Source: Typha latifolia (taxonomy: Eukaryota; Streptophyta; Magnoliopsida; Poales; Typhaceae). Taken from it: 64,000 bases of DNA. Position numbers and translations under genes: made by a program. The notes under the pieces are model-generated. The model saw only the letters and a program-made list of their open reading frames with translations. It made no database searches and was not told the origin of the DNA. Positions within the stretch are counted from its first letter, which is position 1. Each line of letters begins with the position of its first letter. Shown here one piece after another: positions 25,584 to 37,600 of this stretch. The DNA lies in assembly GCA_019914945.1 (NCBI GenBank), contig CM034113.1, forward strand, positions 372,001 to 436,000, read 5' to 3'.

Positions 25584-26397
25584 GAGACCTATCGACTTCT
25601 ACTGAATTCTATAATATGTGAAGTATTGGATACATATCAATTTTAACCTTTGTATCTAAATGGAAATAAAAAGCCTTTTTATTTAAGCAGTGGTTTCCAT
25701 ATTGTTTAATTTCTTCTTACTTATTTGCCACTGAACTGAGAGCCTTTTGATAGGAAGCTTTGCTCCTTTTTAATCATGGATACATATTCTCTGTACTAGT
25801 TGTGCTGATTATGACAGGTTAATTTCGGAATGTTTTTTTTTTTTACAGTTGACGTCCATCTTATGTTCTCCACAGGTTGCTGTCATGAAGGATCATTTTT
25901 CATCATTTGGTGATCTCACATCTGTTGCACTTGAGAATAGTGAAACCCTCATTGAAGGTGCAAGCTTGAAGTCTTCTCAATGTTGTTCTGCTTGTGTTAC
26001 GTTTTCAACACGTCAATCTGCTGAAAGAGCATATGCCGCTGGTAAATGTTTGCAAGGCCACAATTTGCAGTTCATGTGGCTTATAGAAACTGCCATCTCC
26101 AAGGATAACACTGGGGTCCGAAAGACTTCTATTCCCATGGGGACTTCTAATGTTGAGATCCAAGCTGAGCAGGTGACAGATGGGTCATCCTCATCAAATA
26201 TAGGGAAGTCAGCATGCAGTGCCATCTCAAATTCAACTGCCAGTAGAAATGATGAGTCAATGCTAAATGCGAAGAGCGTCATCTATGCTTCTATTACTTT
26301 CCCAAAGGATATAATAGCGGCTTCTAGTTCCAGTCCACCTCTGTCATTGTGTAAGGAACGTTTTGCTGATTGTGATGTTCTGGAAGATGGAAAATAA
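22420..26397 (+). CDS. CCCH zinc finger / RRM RNA-binding protein (C3H27/C3H41-like, RBM26/27 family)
   Basis: Four exons, all phase 0: 22420-23229, 23679-24893, 25195-25518 and 25876-26397, giving 956 residues. The N-terminus is Ser-rich and acidic, then DDEDDDRNHKHRRRE, a signature I recall from the rice family member. One CCCH finger (C-x8-C-x5-C-x3-H: CRDFEERGFC, CLRGDMC, CPMEH) lies near residues 245-265. An RRM near 485-560 carries RNP2 SLYVNGIP and RNP1 KAFVQFSK. A coiled-coil/charged segment (SLELLEELRKRQELLAQKRDEF) follows, then a second RRM-like fold from about 775 (VAVMKDHFSSFGDL, ACVTFSTRQSAERAYAAG). The family binds RNA in the nucleus; animal RBM26/27 act in poly(A) RNA decay, and that role here is inference. 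The start is the first ATG in frame after the leader. A compound microsatellite begins four bases inside the third intron. An intron may lie in the 3' untranslated region. Confidence 0.92.
25523..25582 (+). repeat. Compound (CT)n(CA)n microsatellite beside a splice donor
   Basis: The exon ending at 25518 is followed by GTAA and then about nine CT and twenty-one CA units. If the intron is retained, translation runs into a Leu-Ser/His-Thr tail and stops at about 25605. Confidence 0.95.
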
Positions 26398-28400
26398 CAT
26401 GAATGCTGGTTTTACACACTGAGGTATGCTCTAAGTGACTTACATCTTAACTATTTAGGCATAATAAATGATGTATTATTTTGTTCCAGATGAATACTGT
26501 GTACGTCTGTGTGACATTTTAGTTAGCACATTTCTTTTTAGATCAATTGTACAAAAGAAAGCTAAATATGCGCTTAATCAAACCTAAGTCCCAAATAGGA
26601 ATTATTACTTCAAAATCTAGTAAGATTACATTTGATTCTTGGTAAAGAAACAAACTTGGATTTTAAATTCTTTTTAAGTTGGATGATACTAAACTGATTT
26701 CCCCCCAAAAAATAGTCATACTTGAATGAGGAGCTCAACTTTGTTCCTAATAGAGTTGGTCAAGAACAGTTCTGTTCCAAATAGGTTTTAGCGTGATTCT
26801 TATCATTTGGCTCAAAATCAAATTTTACTGAAGAATGAAGAAACCTTGATGTGCTGTATCTATTGTACTTCTGCCAAGATGGCAGCTTACTTGCTAGGTT
26901 AGAAATCCACCTTGTTCTAGTTAATTAGAATTAGCTACATGAGTGTTAGTATTGGTGGGAAGGCTTATATGGATTTGGATTGCATCCATATAAAGCTCAA
27001 TTAGAATTACCAGCCAAGTTATTAAGATAAATGTGGTGTAATTTTTGACCTCCCTACGATTCATCCTATGAGGAAGTCCATGTAGGTTTTTCCTGCACCT
27101 TGCATGCACATGTAGGAACATATGCTTGGATGCATTTTCAGGTAATAGCATAATTGCAAACTTGTAATATTACCTAATTTGAGAACTTCAAATTTATTGA
27201 TTGTTATTCTTGATGCACTGTAATTTGCTTTCTTCACTTCTCTTCCCTCCCATAATATGGATGGAGGGAGGCGGAGCTGACTGAACTTTTACAGGAAAAA
27301 AAGAAAAAGAATCAGAGATCCTAAACATAATATTTTGCCAGATATCTGCGTCTCTCAAAATACACAGATATATTCAAATGAAATTTTTGCTTTTATTGCT
27401 ATTGTCTTCTTTTACTTTGCTGTCCTAACTCTTAAAATATTGAAATGAGGTATTTCTTAATTTCTTTGTCAAGGTTTAATTGATGTCAAGCTTCATGTTG
27501 TTTTCCAAAGGCCTTTATATTTGAAGAAAACTTATTACCGTTTGAGACAGAATTATTTTTATATTAAAAGATTCTGTCATTAGACTCATTACTAACATTT
27601 GTTTTAGTCCATATTCTTCCTTCCTCAAGAAAGTAACTGGCCAAAATTCTCCACTGTTGGCAAATTCCTATCTTTAACTGGTAGACTTTTCTGCAGAATT
27701 TATCATATGGTAGCTGGAAACCTTACTTTTCACTTTCAGTTGTTTCCTCGTTTACTCGTGAGTTATTGTAATATCGAGAAAGTGTAACACCATCTGTTTC
27801 TTGGACTCATGTTGCTATGTATTACTTGTTCTTGCAGGCCGTCGTTTGTCCTTAATTTCGTGTTAATGAGGCTTCACAACTTCGGCATACGTAATACCCC
27901 TTGCTGCTATGGCACATATTGAGTTTATCATTTCCTGGGCTGGGAAGAAGGAAGACTTTCTACCAATATTTGCAGTACTTTAAAAAGTTATGCTGCCGAG
28001 AAAATCTGACTACAAAATAGGAACAAGATAACTTGACAACTGTAAATTGCTCACCTTCCACACATCATGGACTGTTCTCTGTATTCTGGTTTAGAGATAG
28101 ATATAATTTCTTTTGATTACTTGTACATTTCCCACTAGACATTGGAAGTTTTACCTTAAAACATACATCAAATTCTTTTTTAATAGCTTTCTTGGCATGT
28201 AGTTGAATGCCAAATGTTCAGAATTATTTGTAACTGCCTATTTTTGTTTAGCTAATGAGCAGGTTATATTGTGCTGAATCTCTTACTCTGTTATGTATCT
28301 ACTGGTGTAATAGAATAAGCACAGGACAATTTTTACTGTTTCACATTTATGTTGAAAATCAAACATTTATTCTGCATTGCAACATAGATTTTCTTTCTGT
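26398..28400 (+). other. 3' region of the C3H gene, possible 3'-UTR intron
   Basis: After the stop, a donor-like GAG|GTATGC lies at about 26422. A strong polypyrimidine-AG acceptor (TTGTTCTTGCAG) ends at 27836. A final untranslated exon could run from there to about 28300. The intervening 1.4 kb is AT-rich with only short open frames on either strand. No separate gene is supported. Confidence 0.4.
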
Positions 28401-29713
28401 AATTTTGTGAAAAGTATAAGGCAAAATGAGGGGGAGAGAAGTTGTGGAATGGTTGGAAGCTATTAGAGATTTTTCAGACAAGCAGAAAACATAATGGGGG
28501 ATCATACAGAGTGAAAAAAAAAACTCAAAAGAGGAGGGAAAAAGAGCAGTGGTGGAAAATGAATTCTGACATACTGTTTAAACAATCTGAGAGATCTGAA
28601 GTTAATTCTAAATTTTATCTGCTTATAAAATTCTATAGTTTTACTTGTGACATTTTATCTGCTTATAAAATTCTATTGTTTTCATCACATTAGATAGTTT
28701 AATTGTAGCATTTTATCTGCTTATAAATATCTATTTTTTTTCATCATCATATTTAACCAAAACGCACAACGAATTCAATTGTAGATAATTGAATAAATTT
28801 TTTGGTGCATTTAAAATAATATCGATTGAATTTCAGATGATAAAAATATTAAAGAGTATATATCTATTCAATATATTTGTCATATGAAATCTCATCAGTA
28901 TTACTTAGATGTGTTAGAAAGCTTATTTATATGATTCTTAGATTCGACCTCTTCAAACTAATTAAATATGATAATAAAAAATAATAGTTTCAATTTAGAT
29001 ATAATTATAAAGAGGTAAAATAATACAAATAAAACTATAGAAAATTAAATAAATTTAAGCATAATCATACGGTGACAAAAATACAAAGTCCCATTAATTG
29101 GAAATAAGTTTAAATCCACGTGATAGATTTACAAACTTTCCAACTCTATCCTAACTCCTAAGCTCCATTACTTGGCCAAGAAGTAAGGAGTAAAGTATCA
29201 GGATTGCATCCGTACTAAACTTTCACTGAGCAAACCACAATCAACACCGAAAGTAGTGCAGCAAAGAATCAAAGATAGCAAAGCTAAAAAGAGAAAAAAG
29301 AAGGAATAAAGAAACAGCACAGAAGAAAGGAGAGATGACAATAATGACATAATAGGAAGGAGTAGAGGAAAAGAGAGAGAGAGAGAGGAGAGGGGCATAG
29401 TTAGTGGATGGATGTGATTCGTTTTCTTTTAAAATTCAGGTATTGGGAATTAGAGGGTGAAATTTATTACTTTGGGGAAGCCCAATATCACTCCAAAGGT
29501 CCCAGATGGGGTACTCGAATAGTTTTTGTTTTCTTTTTAAAAAGAAAAGGTAGTACTCGAATAAAATTATTTTGTATTTCATAATTTTATTTATATTAAT
29601 TTACTTGGTTTTAATTACTGAAATTATTATTTTTATTAACTAAATTTAACTTACTTTTGTTTTTTGTTCTTGTCCCTTCAAAACTACAACCCAAATAATT
29701 AAAAATTTAAAAG
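28401..29713. other. Intergenic, AT-rich
   Basis: No gene supported. Bases 28611-28735 hold a short repeat array (separate entry). Bases 29190-29400 are purine-rich on the plus strand and give a low-complexity minus-strand frame of Leu/Ser/Phe, which I treat as spurious. Confidence 0.55.
28611..28735. repeat. Three-copy short repeat, ~26-bp core
   Basis: The core TTTTATCTGCTTATAAA, usually followed by ATTCTAT, occurs at 28613, 28653 and 28711, with spacers of about 15 and 30 bases. Confidence 0.75.
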
Positions 29714-30095
29714 AAAAATTTACATATAACACCCTGTCTTTTTAACTAAATTGTAGTTTACACTGTATATTTTTACTATTTACAAATCGAGTTTTATAAT
29801 TTTAACCAAAATATATGCAAAAAATATTCGGTTGTTAGATTAGTTAGTTAAACCTAATCAAATTTCTGAGCTAAGTTAACTAAATTTAAAAAAATTATAA
29901 AAATACTCTCAACTAAGTCATACTAAAGTTATTTTAGTTATTTTAAAAATAAAATAGTGTTAGTTCAAATTTAATTCGAAACCTAAGTATTTCCTGCAAG
30001 TATTTATTCAATCAGAGGTTCGATTTATAAAAAATAAAAATATAAGGTATAAACTATAATAATATTATATATTAGGGTGTCATATACAAATTTTT
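29714..30095. mobile_element. Mutator-type MITE, 382 bp
   Basis: The left end AAAAATTTACATATAACACC matches the reverse complement of the right end, AAAAATTTGTATATGACACC. The interior shares long stretches with the copy at 57494-57918, for example GTTAGTTAAAC, AAAAAAATTATAAAAATAC, CAACTAAGTCATAC and GTGTTAGTTCAAATTTAA. Flanking bases resemble a worn target duplication (about TTTAAAA). Confidence 0.8.
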
Positions 30096-30129
30096 CTGTT
30101 TAAAAAAGATTAAAATACCCTTGATATTA

Positions 30130-30720
30130 CCCACATTTAAGGGTGAAAACGGGTCCGATAAACTCCGACCCGACACGCTATCCGACCCGGCTCGGATCAG
30201 ATTCGGATAAAAAATTTCTATCCGATTCGAATTCGGATTCGGATACTGATAGAATTTTTGAAAATAATTCGGATACGGATTCGGATACGGGTCGGATATA
30301 TTTTTCCGATTCGGATACGGATATCGGATATCCGTTTATCCGCATATTTTTTTAAATGATTTACAATTTTTAGTTTGCTTATTTAAATAGTAAGTATTAA
30401 TATTATTACTAATAATACGTTATATATTATTTATAGAGATTAATTTCTCTAATTTTATATATTTGACATACAAAAAAATTATTTGTTGTAAAACTTTTAA
30501 TAATTTTGTGTTAATTATATTTAAATAAAATATTATAATTATTTTAAATTTAATCAATATCCGTTTAAGATCCGATCCTTTATCCGAAAATTATCTGTAT
30601 CCGTTTAGTTAGGATATGGTTTTAAATTTTGCTATCCGTCCAATATTCGTATCTGAATCCGTATCCGAACTAAAAATACTGATTCGGATATGAGTTGAGC
30701 ACTATCCCCCTATCCACATT
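30130..30720. mobile_element. hAT-type MITE, 575 bp, with 8-bp target duplication
   Basis: The element itself is 30138-30712. It starts TAAGGGTGAAAACGGG and the reverse complement of its right end starts TAGGGGGATAGTG. It is flanked by CCCACATT (30130-30137) and TCCACATT (30713-30720), an 8-bp target duplication with one change, as hAT insertions make. Both subterminal regions are packed with short motifs of the type TTCGGATA / TATCCGAATC. The left side carries mostly the GGATAC/GGATTC orientation and the right side the complement, so the ends are mirror arrays; such arrays bind transposase in hAT elements. The AT-rich middle has no transposase, so the element is non-autonomous. The plus-strand open frame of Ser-Asp-Thr repeats inside it is a by-product of the hexamers. 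Confidence 0.85.
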
Positions 30721-30722
30721 GC

Positions 30723-30840
30723 ATATCTTCTTCCACCGGTCGTCAAAAAAAAACGACACGTGGAGGTATCCGCGGGTAAATGAAGGGTTTTTTATATGTA
30801 TTTAAAAGGATATTTAATAGAGAACTTTATGGGAAGTGAC
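30723..30840 (+). repeat. Dispersed repeat upstream of the NO VEIN-like gene (copy 1)
   Basis: The segment runs from TATCTTCTTCCACC through GTGGAGGTATCCGCGGGTAA to TTTAAAAGGATATTTAA. It matches 39838-39935 downstream of the gene in the same orientation, with many substitutions. It begins just outside the hAT-type MITE. Confidence 0.6.
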
Positions 30841-31269
30841 GTCCCTCTTATTTTATATGCGGACGTCTCGCATATTCCATGTAAAGCATTCCTACCTATA
30901 ATCCGTACGTGCGTACGGAACCTTAGGTTCCCTAACGGCTAAGGCATGGGAAGTGTTTTTCTCTGGCTCAGTAATATTTTCTACAATAATTCTCATTCGA
31001 AAAGCGATTATAAATTCGTTCTTGATTAATTAATTTAATTTAATTTTAATTCGTATCTATCTTAACAAATTACAATAATAAATTTAAGAGCAGTTTATTA
31101 ATTGAGTTAATTTTTTGATATTATTTTCTTAAGAATAGTTTGAATATATCGTAGCAATAAACAACAGTGAAGACGTGAAATGGAGGAAAATAGTCTCATA
31201 TTTTTTAAATTTTTATCGATATGGACTGTTCTGAAACTTATTATCAGATAAGGTTTGACTCACTGCAGC
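30841..31269. other. Upstream region of the NO VEIN-like gene
   Basis: No gene. It contains an 18-base perfect palindrome at 30902-30919 (TCCGTACG, TG, CGTACGGA) and paired GGACGTC/GACGTCC motifs within 30838-30870. These could be bZIP-type sites or structural features. The rest is AT-rich. Confidence 0.4.
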
Positions 31270-31509
31270 CATAATAAAAATATTAAATTAATTAGCAGTT
31301 CAGCATTTTTATCGCCAGATAATTTTTTTTCTAAATTTTTGAAAGACTAAGTTAAAGTGATTTATATTCATAGGACCAAATAAAGACACTGAATCATTTT
31401 TGCCCTACAAAAAAACCATAGCAAATTAAATTTCATTTGATAAATAAATTTAAGGATAGTCTACTTTGGTAAAAAAGTTTTGGAAGAGGGCTAGTTTGGT
31501 CAAAATCTC
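31270..31509. mobile_element. Partial MITE related to 15094-15490
   Basis: The right end reads TTTGGTCAAAATCTCG, the counterpart of the 15490 end (TTTGGTCAAAAACTC). Internal CAGTTCAGCATTTTTATCG and AGATAATTTTTTT match the complement of the other copy. No left terminus was found, so the element looks truncated. It stops 12 bases before the TATA box of the NO VEIN-like gene. Confidence 0.55.
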
Positions 31510-31520
31510 GTGTAATGTAA

Positions 31521-31554
31521 TATAAAACGACGAAGCCTTCCACTCCACTCCACT

Positions 31555-31593
<39 letters not shown>
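31521..31593 (+). promoter_or_regulatory. TATA box and CT-rich initiator region
   Basis: TATAAAA lies at 31521-31527. A (CT)17 tract at 31559-31593 starts about 32 bases downstream of it, where transcription would be expected to begin. A second pyrimidine repeat (TTCTTCGTC units, 31640-31672) follows before the ATG at 31684. The predicted leader is about 130 bases. Confidence 0.65.
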
Positions 31594-31595
<2 letters not shown>

Positions 31596-31683
31596 GTTTT
31601 GCTTCTCTTTCAGTGTTTGGAAAGTTCTCATTTGGGCTTCTTCTTCTTCGTCTTCTTCGTCTTCTTCGTCAACAACAACGGCA

Positions 31684-34600
31684 ATGAGTACTCCACGAGA
31701 GCACGTTGAGAAGATACGAAGGGAGAGGTTTTACATAGGGAGGGAGGAGAGGAATCCACTGGCGGAGGACATCCACCAGGCCGTCAGCTACCTCTCCGAG
31801 GAGCTCTACTCCAAGGACGTCCACTTCCTCATGGAGCTCATCCAGGTCTACACCTTTTATTTTTTTACCTTTTTTTTTAAAATTATTATTATTTGCATTT
31901 CACCCCATATATTCTTCTATAATATCTCTCGTTATGCTCCAGTTTTTTTCTCTCTTCTTTTTTCTCAATTTCTTCAAAAGGATATACATGCAAAAATAAT
32001 AGTTTTTGAAATGTATTCATGCAAATACTAAATTTATAGGGGTATACATGCAAAAAGAGCCTTTCAAATATTTTTGAGTGAGGATTTCGTTTTTCGTTGT
32101 TCTCCTGCTGTCCTCCATCTTTCTATGCTTCAGATTTTAGAAGGGCATAAACCGAAATAAGGGACTCTTGAGGGGTATAGATGTAAAAAAAAAACCCATA
32201 AAACTTTTAAAAAATAGGAGGTGAGTTTTGCAAATATGCTTGTAAATATGGAGAAAACCCAAAAATGGGAGACGCGACCTTTGGGTGATAGTGATGGACG
32301 GTCGATCTGCAATATTATTCCTCGAGATGGGAAATAATTAATTTGGATCGACGGACGCGATGTCTCTCGAACTTTACGTGCTTGGAACTCGAATTGTAGT
32401 AAATGTCATCGACTAAAATTTCGAAATTCTTCAGGGGTTAAACTGTAAATACCACTTTCATTTTAATTACTAATCCCTACAGTGAACTCGTCTCAGATAG
32501 CTTAAGCTTTGCTATCTTAATATTTTTAGCAATTTATACTATTTGATTTTCGTTTATTATTAGGTACCAAAATACCCTTAATTTTCTACATAATTATCAC
32601 TGAAAACTTTTTAAATAATAAAATATTATTAATTTTCACTGAAATTATTATGCTCTTTTAAAAATGTCAGTCTGCTGGTTAAATCTAATTAATTATGATT
32701 AAAACCAAACTTGGATTTATAAAGTCCTATTTCATCCTTATATAAATTATTTAAAATAGTTCAAAAGCTATTGAAGTTAACCCAATATCATATATATATA
32801 TATATGCAAGACAAATATTCTAGTCATTTATATATGTTTGTTAAATATTCTACAGTTTAGATTCCGAGGAAGAAGGGCATTTTAGTCATTAAATTGAATT
32901 TATTTAACTTTGGGAATAATCTGGTGGTAATATTCTATAAATATTCTGTTAAAAAATTAACTCTAATAGCAATCCTAAAAGTGACCAAATATTTTAGTGA
33001 TCATTATGATATTTTGTAAGTTTTTAGTGGCAATTAAGTAAAAAAAACCCTGGAATTTTTATTTTCATTTGATTTAAAGAAATTCCGCAAATAGGGTAAT
33101 AATAAAAAAATACAAGGTGTAAACTCGAATAAACACATAATACAGGGTATTAAATTTTTAAAAAAAATACTTTCTTATTATTACCTTTATTAACACTATT
33201 ATCAAATTTACTAGCTTACCCTTGCACCAAATTTACAATTTTGCCCATGACCGTTGCAATGTCATAACCGCTGCACTTGTATGACATTTCCCTACTTGAT
33301 GTGGTAATAGAAAGCATGAGTAGTTCTGATTAGATTTTGGTCTACTTATTATCATAGAATGCTGAGGACAACAAGTACCCGACTGGGGTGGCGCCGTCGC
33401 TGGAGTTTGTCGTCACGTCTAAAGACATCACCGGGACCGGGGCCACATCGACGCTTCTCGTCTTCAACAACGAGATGGGCTTCTCTCCGGCCAACATCAA
33501 CTCCATTTGTCGGATCGGAAAGTCTACCAAGAAAGGATGCAGGAACCGCGGCTATATTGGAGAGAAAGGTTCGTTGAAGACTAGATTCTTCTTTGATACA
33601 CATACAGTGTGAATTTCGAAATCTTTTTGCCCCAATATGTGGTAGACATACTACTAATAGATGCAAGATATATATATTAATCTTATTTTAAATATCGTGA
33701 ATAAAAACGATATATATTCAATGGTGTCTTTGATTTTATAGATCCCTCTGCTCTTCTTTACTCTATTATTCATTGTTCAGCAAAGAAGTTTTACTCCCTA
33801 TGAATTGTATGTCAATTGCTCATCCATATTATAATTTTAGCTCTAATGGCTCACTTAGCTACTTTGATTAGCTTATGAGCTGAGATTTTAGAATGCCTGA
33901 TCTTACTATGATTTTTCGATGTAAAAAACTAGGCATCATATGCATATTTTGAGATAGTTTCACAGACTATCTTGAATTAATTCTAGGATGGCTACATTTT
34001 AATTTTTATGGATAAATTGTATGCTTTATATACTTCCTTTTCTGACAAGTGATGGTAATGTCTGGTGCTCAAATAATCCTGAGATTAATCTTTAAAAGTA
34101 TCTCAGCTCTGCCCTGTATGATTGAAGTATAATGTCTTCAAAGTATTCTATCCTATTCCACTTCACTAGAAAGTTAAAAAGATGCATGCATTTTTCATCG
34201 TCTCCGAGATTATGTTTCTAAAAACAGATTACATTTTGAATGAACGTACAGGTATTGGATTCAAAAGTGTCTTTTTGATCTCTAGTCAGCCACACATTTT
34301 CAGCAATGGGTATCAGATAAAATTTAATGAAGAACCATCAGCAGAATGTGATGTAGGATACATTGTCCCTGAATGGGTTGGGAATAGTCCCACTGTCTCT
34401 GACTTGGAGAAGATTTATGGTTCTTCTAAACCTCTCCCCACCACAACTATTATTTTGCCTCTCAAGGCTGAGAAGGTGATTGCTGTCAAGAAACAACTCT
34501 CAAGCATCCATCCAGAAATCCTTCTCTTTCTTTCAAAGATTCGCTGTCTTTCCGTCAGGGAAGACAATGATGATCCGAAGCTCAGCACAGTCAGCCAGGT

Positions 34601-37600
34601 TTCTATCTCTAGTGAAGCAAATTACCAGATGAGAAAGAACATCGACGCAGAGTCTTTTACTCTACATCTATCTGCACAAGAAAATGGGCAAGGAGGAGAG
34701 GAAGAGTGCACTTATTACATGTGGAAGCAGAAGTTCCCAGTCAAGTCAGAATGTAGAGTAAAGAAGAGGATTGAAGTTGATGAGTGGATAATCACTCTCG
34801 CATTTCCATTCGGGCAACGGCTGAATCGGGGGATGAGACTTCCTGGTGTTTATGCCTTCTTGCCCACTGAGATGGTGACAAACTTGCCATTCATAATTCA
34901 GGCAGACTTCCTTCTTGCAGCATCAAGGGAGTCTATACTTTGTGATAGCCCATGGAATAAAGGAATCCTCGACTGCGTTCCTACTGCTTTTGTCAGTGCT
35001 TTTGTTGCACTAGTGAAATCAATTGACACTGCACCTGCATTCTCTCTTCCCTCCATGTTTAATTTTCTACCAGTTAATGCTTCTTCTATCCCATTGCTGG
35101 ATTCAGTAAGGCTATCTATTAAAAACAAAGTGGCTGCAGAACATATTGTGCCATGTGCATCCTATACTGCACAAAAGATATTCTGTAAACCCAATGAAGT
35201 TGGCAGGCTCTTCCCTGCCTTTTGGGATATACTGAACAAAGCACAGAAGTCAGGAGTAGATTTGCAGAACCTGTCATCTCATGGAACTTATGTTCTGAGC
35301 TCCTATTTTGATGGGAAAGAATATGATAATGTGTTGAGCTTCCTTGGAGTTGGATATGTCGATTGCAATTGGTACGGAAAGTGCATTGAAGGATCTAATC
35401 TTGTGAAGGAAGCCTCTGAGGAAATTTACCTGGATCTTCTGTGTTTCATAGCTGATAATTGGGACAACTATTTTCATAGCACAAATATTCAGAACATACC
35501 CCTCCTGAAGTTTGTGAACACCAATGGTGGGCTGTCCTTCTGGAGCATATATAGAGCATCACAGTGGAATGAGAAGATCTGCATTGCATCTGGTAAGAAT
35601 TACATCTCTTGGCTTATCGACTGGAACCGAGAGTTGGCATCTGCCTCTGGTCGCTACTTCATGCCTCCAAGTACGCAGACAAGCCTAGAAACATTCTATA
35701 GCCGAGGAACTGTTCTGGATTGGCTTCAGAAGTCTGTGAAAGTAGAAGTTTTGTCTCCATACAAGTATGGACTTCTTGTTGTGAAATCACTGACTGAAAG
35801 AAGACTAGTCATCATATTCACTCACTTTCTATATCATTCACTTTCAAAGAAGTGCATATCGGAGTTGTATATAAATGAGTTGTGTTCTTCCATGCCTCTT
35901 GTCGATAACTACGGGAATGTAGTTACTCAAAGAACTGAGATTTTAGTTCCTGCTAAAGGGAGCAAGTGGGTTGGATTGATGGGTTCTAATCCATGGAGAG
36001 GTGAAAAGTATGTTGAATTGGGAGCTGATTACATGTCCGTTGGAACTTTTGCTGGAAACTATACATCTGATGGTCAGCTTTTGATGTTTCTCAAAACTCA
36101 TACGCAGGCCAACGACGTGCCTTATATATGTCCTCCTAATGCTGACTTTCCAACAGTCTCTTCTCCGTTGACAATGAATCATGCATTCTTGCTGCTAAAA
36201 TGGATTCGGAACTTAAAGTCAAGAGGAATACTACTTCCTGAGAAGTTCTTGAAGTGCATTAAGAATGGAAGTTGGCTGAAGACATCCATTGGTTACAAGC
36301 CCCCATCAGAATCCTTTCTATCAAGTGCAGAATGGGGAAGTTCGCTTCAAATTGGATCTGTCTTGGTTGACATACCAATGATTGATCAAGAGTTTTATGG
36401 GTTGCGGATCTCTAATTACAAGGAAGAACTGAGGGCAATTGGAGTGAGGTTCGAATTTGGCGAGGCATCAACTTATATAGGCAAGCATCTCATGTCAATC
36501 GCAGCTAATAATACTTTGACTAGAACAAATGTGTTTTCCCTGCTTCAACTGATTAGATTTCTGAGGCAGAAACATCTTTCTCCTGAATATCTCATCAAGA
36601 GCATCAAAGATGGCAATTGGCTAAAGACTTCCCATGGTTATACATCCCCGGTTGGATCAATTCTCTTCGATTCTGATTGGAGAGATGCATTATATATCAG
36701 TAGTCTACCTTTCATTGACACCAAGTTCTATGGTGAGGACATTCTTGACTACAAGACCGAGCTTGAGTTACTAGGCGTTCTAGTCAGCTTTAAAAATAAT
36801 TACAAGCTTCTTGTTGATAACTTCGAGTTCTCTACAAGTCTGATTACAGCTGATGCCACCATACTGATACTCGATTGTATTCGATGTGTGAGGTCGTCAG
36901 AAAGTTTCATAAAACAGCTGAAAGAGTTGAAATGGATAAAGACTAATCTTGGCTTCAAAGCTCCTCACGAGACTTTCTTGGGCAATTCAGAATGGGAATG
37001 TCTTCTGAAGGTAGTTGATGATGTACCGCAGATTGACTTGGGTTACTACGGAGATAGAATCAATTCATACCAGGAAGAGTTGAAGAAAGTTGGAGTAGTT
37101 GTTAGATTTGAAGAAGCATCCAAGGCTATTGCTCACAAGTTCAAACTATTTATATCAACTTCTCCTGTTTCAAAGAGAAATGTGCTTGCACTACTAGCAG
37201 CTTACAGACAGATCTGTAACAACTATACCTTAGCTGTCGATCTTCTTAACTGCATGCGCAGCGAGAAGTGGTTACATACTTCAATGGGTTTCAGATCGCC
37301 AACTGATTGCATTCTTTATAATTCAGAATGGGAGTCAATCTCTCCAATAGCCAATCTTCCGTTCATTGATATGAGTGATTCTTACAATGGTCTGGGCAGG
37401 GAAATCTATGAATACAGAAAGGAGCTCAAGGCTTTGGGTGTAGCAATTGGATTAAAAGAGGGAACAAGGTTTGTCGTTACCGGTCTTAACATTCCGAAAA
37501 ATCCTTCAGTCATGACTACAGCAAATGTCTTCTCATTGCTGAATTGCATTCGGAATTTGAAGGAAAGCAGGATTGACATTCCTAAAGAGCTCATGAACAG

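Noticed and set aside
28611..28735. Short spaced repeats resembling a CRISPR array
   Set aside because: Three diverged copies with unequal spacers in a plant nuclear sequence; an ordinary tandem relic.
29198..29398. Minus-strand hydrophobic open frame
   Set aside because: Low-complexity Leu/Ser/Phe translation of a purine-rich tract.
30143..30355. Open frame of Ser-Asp-Thr repeats
   Set aside because: It is the translation of GGATAC/GGATTC hexamers in the subterminal array of the hAT-type MITE.
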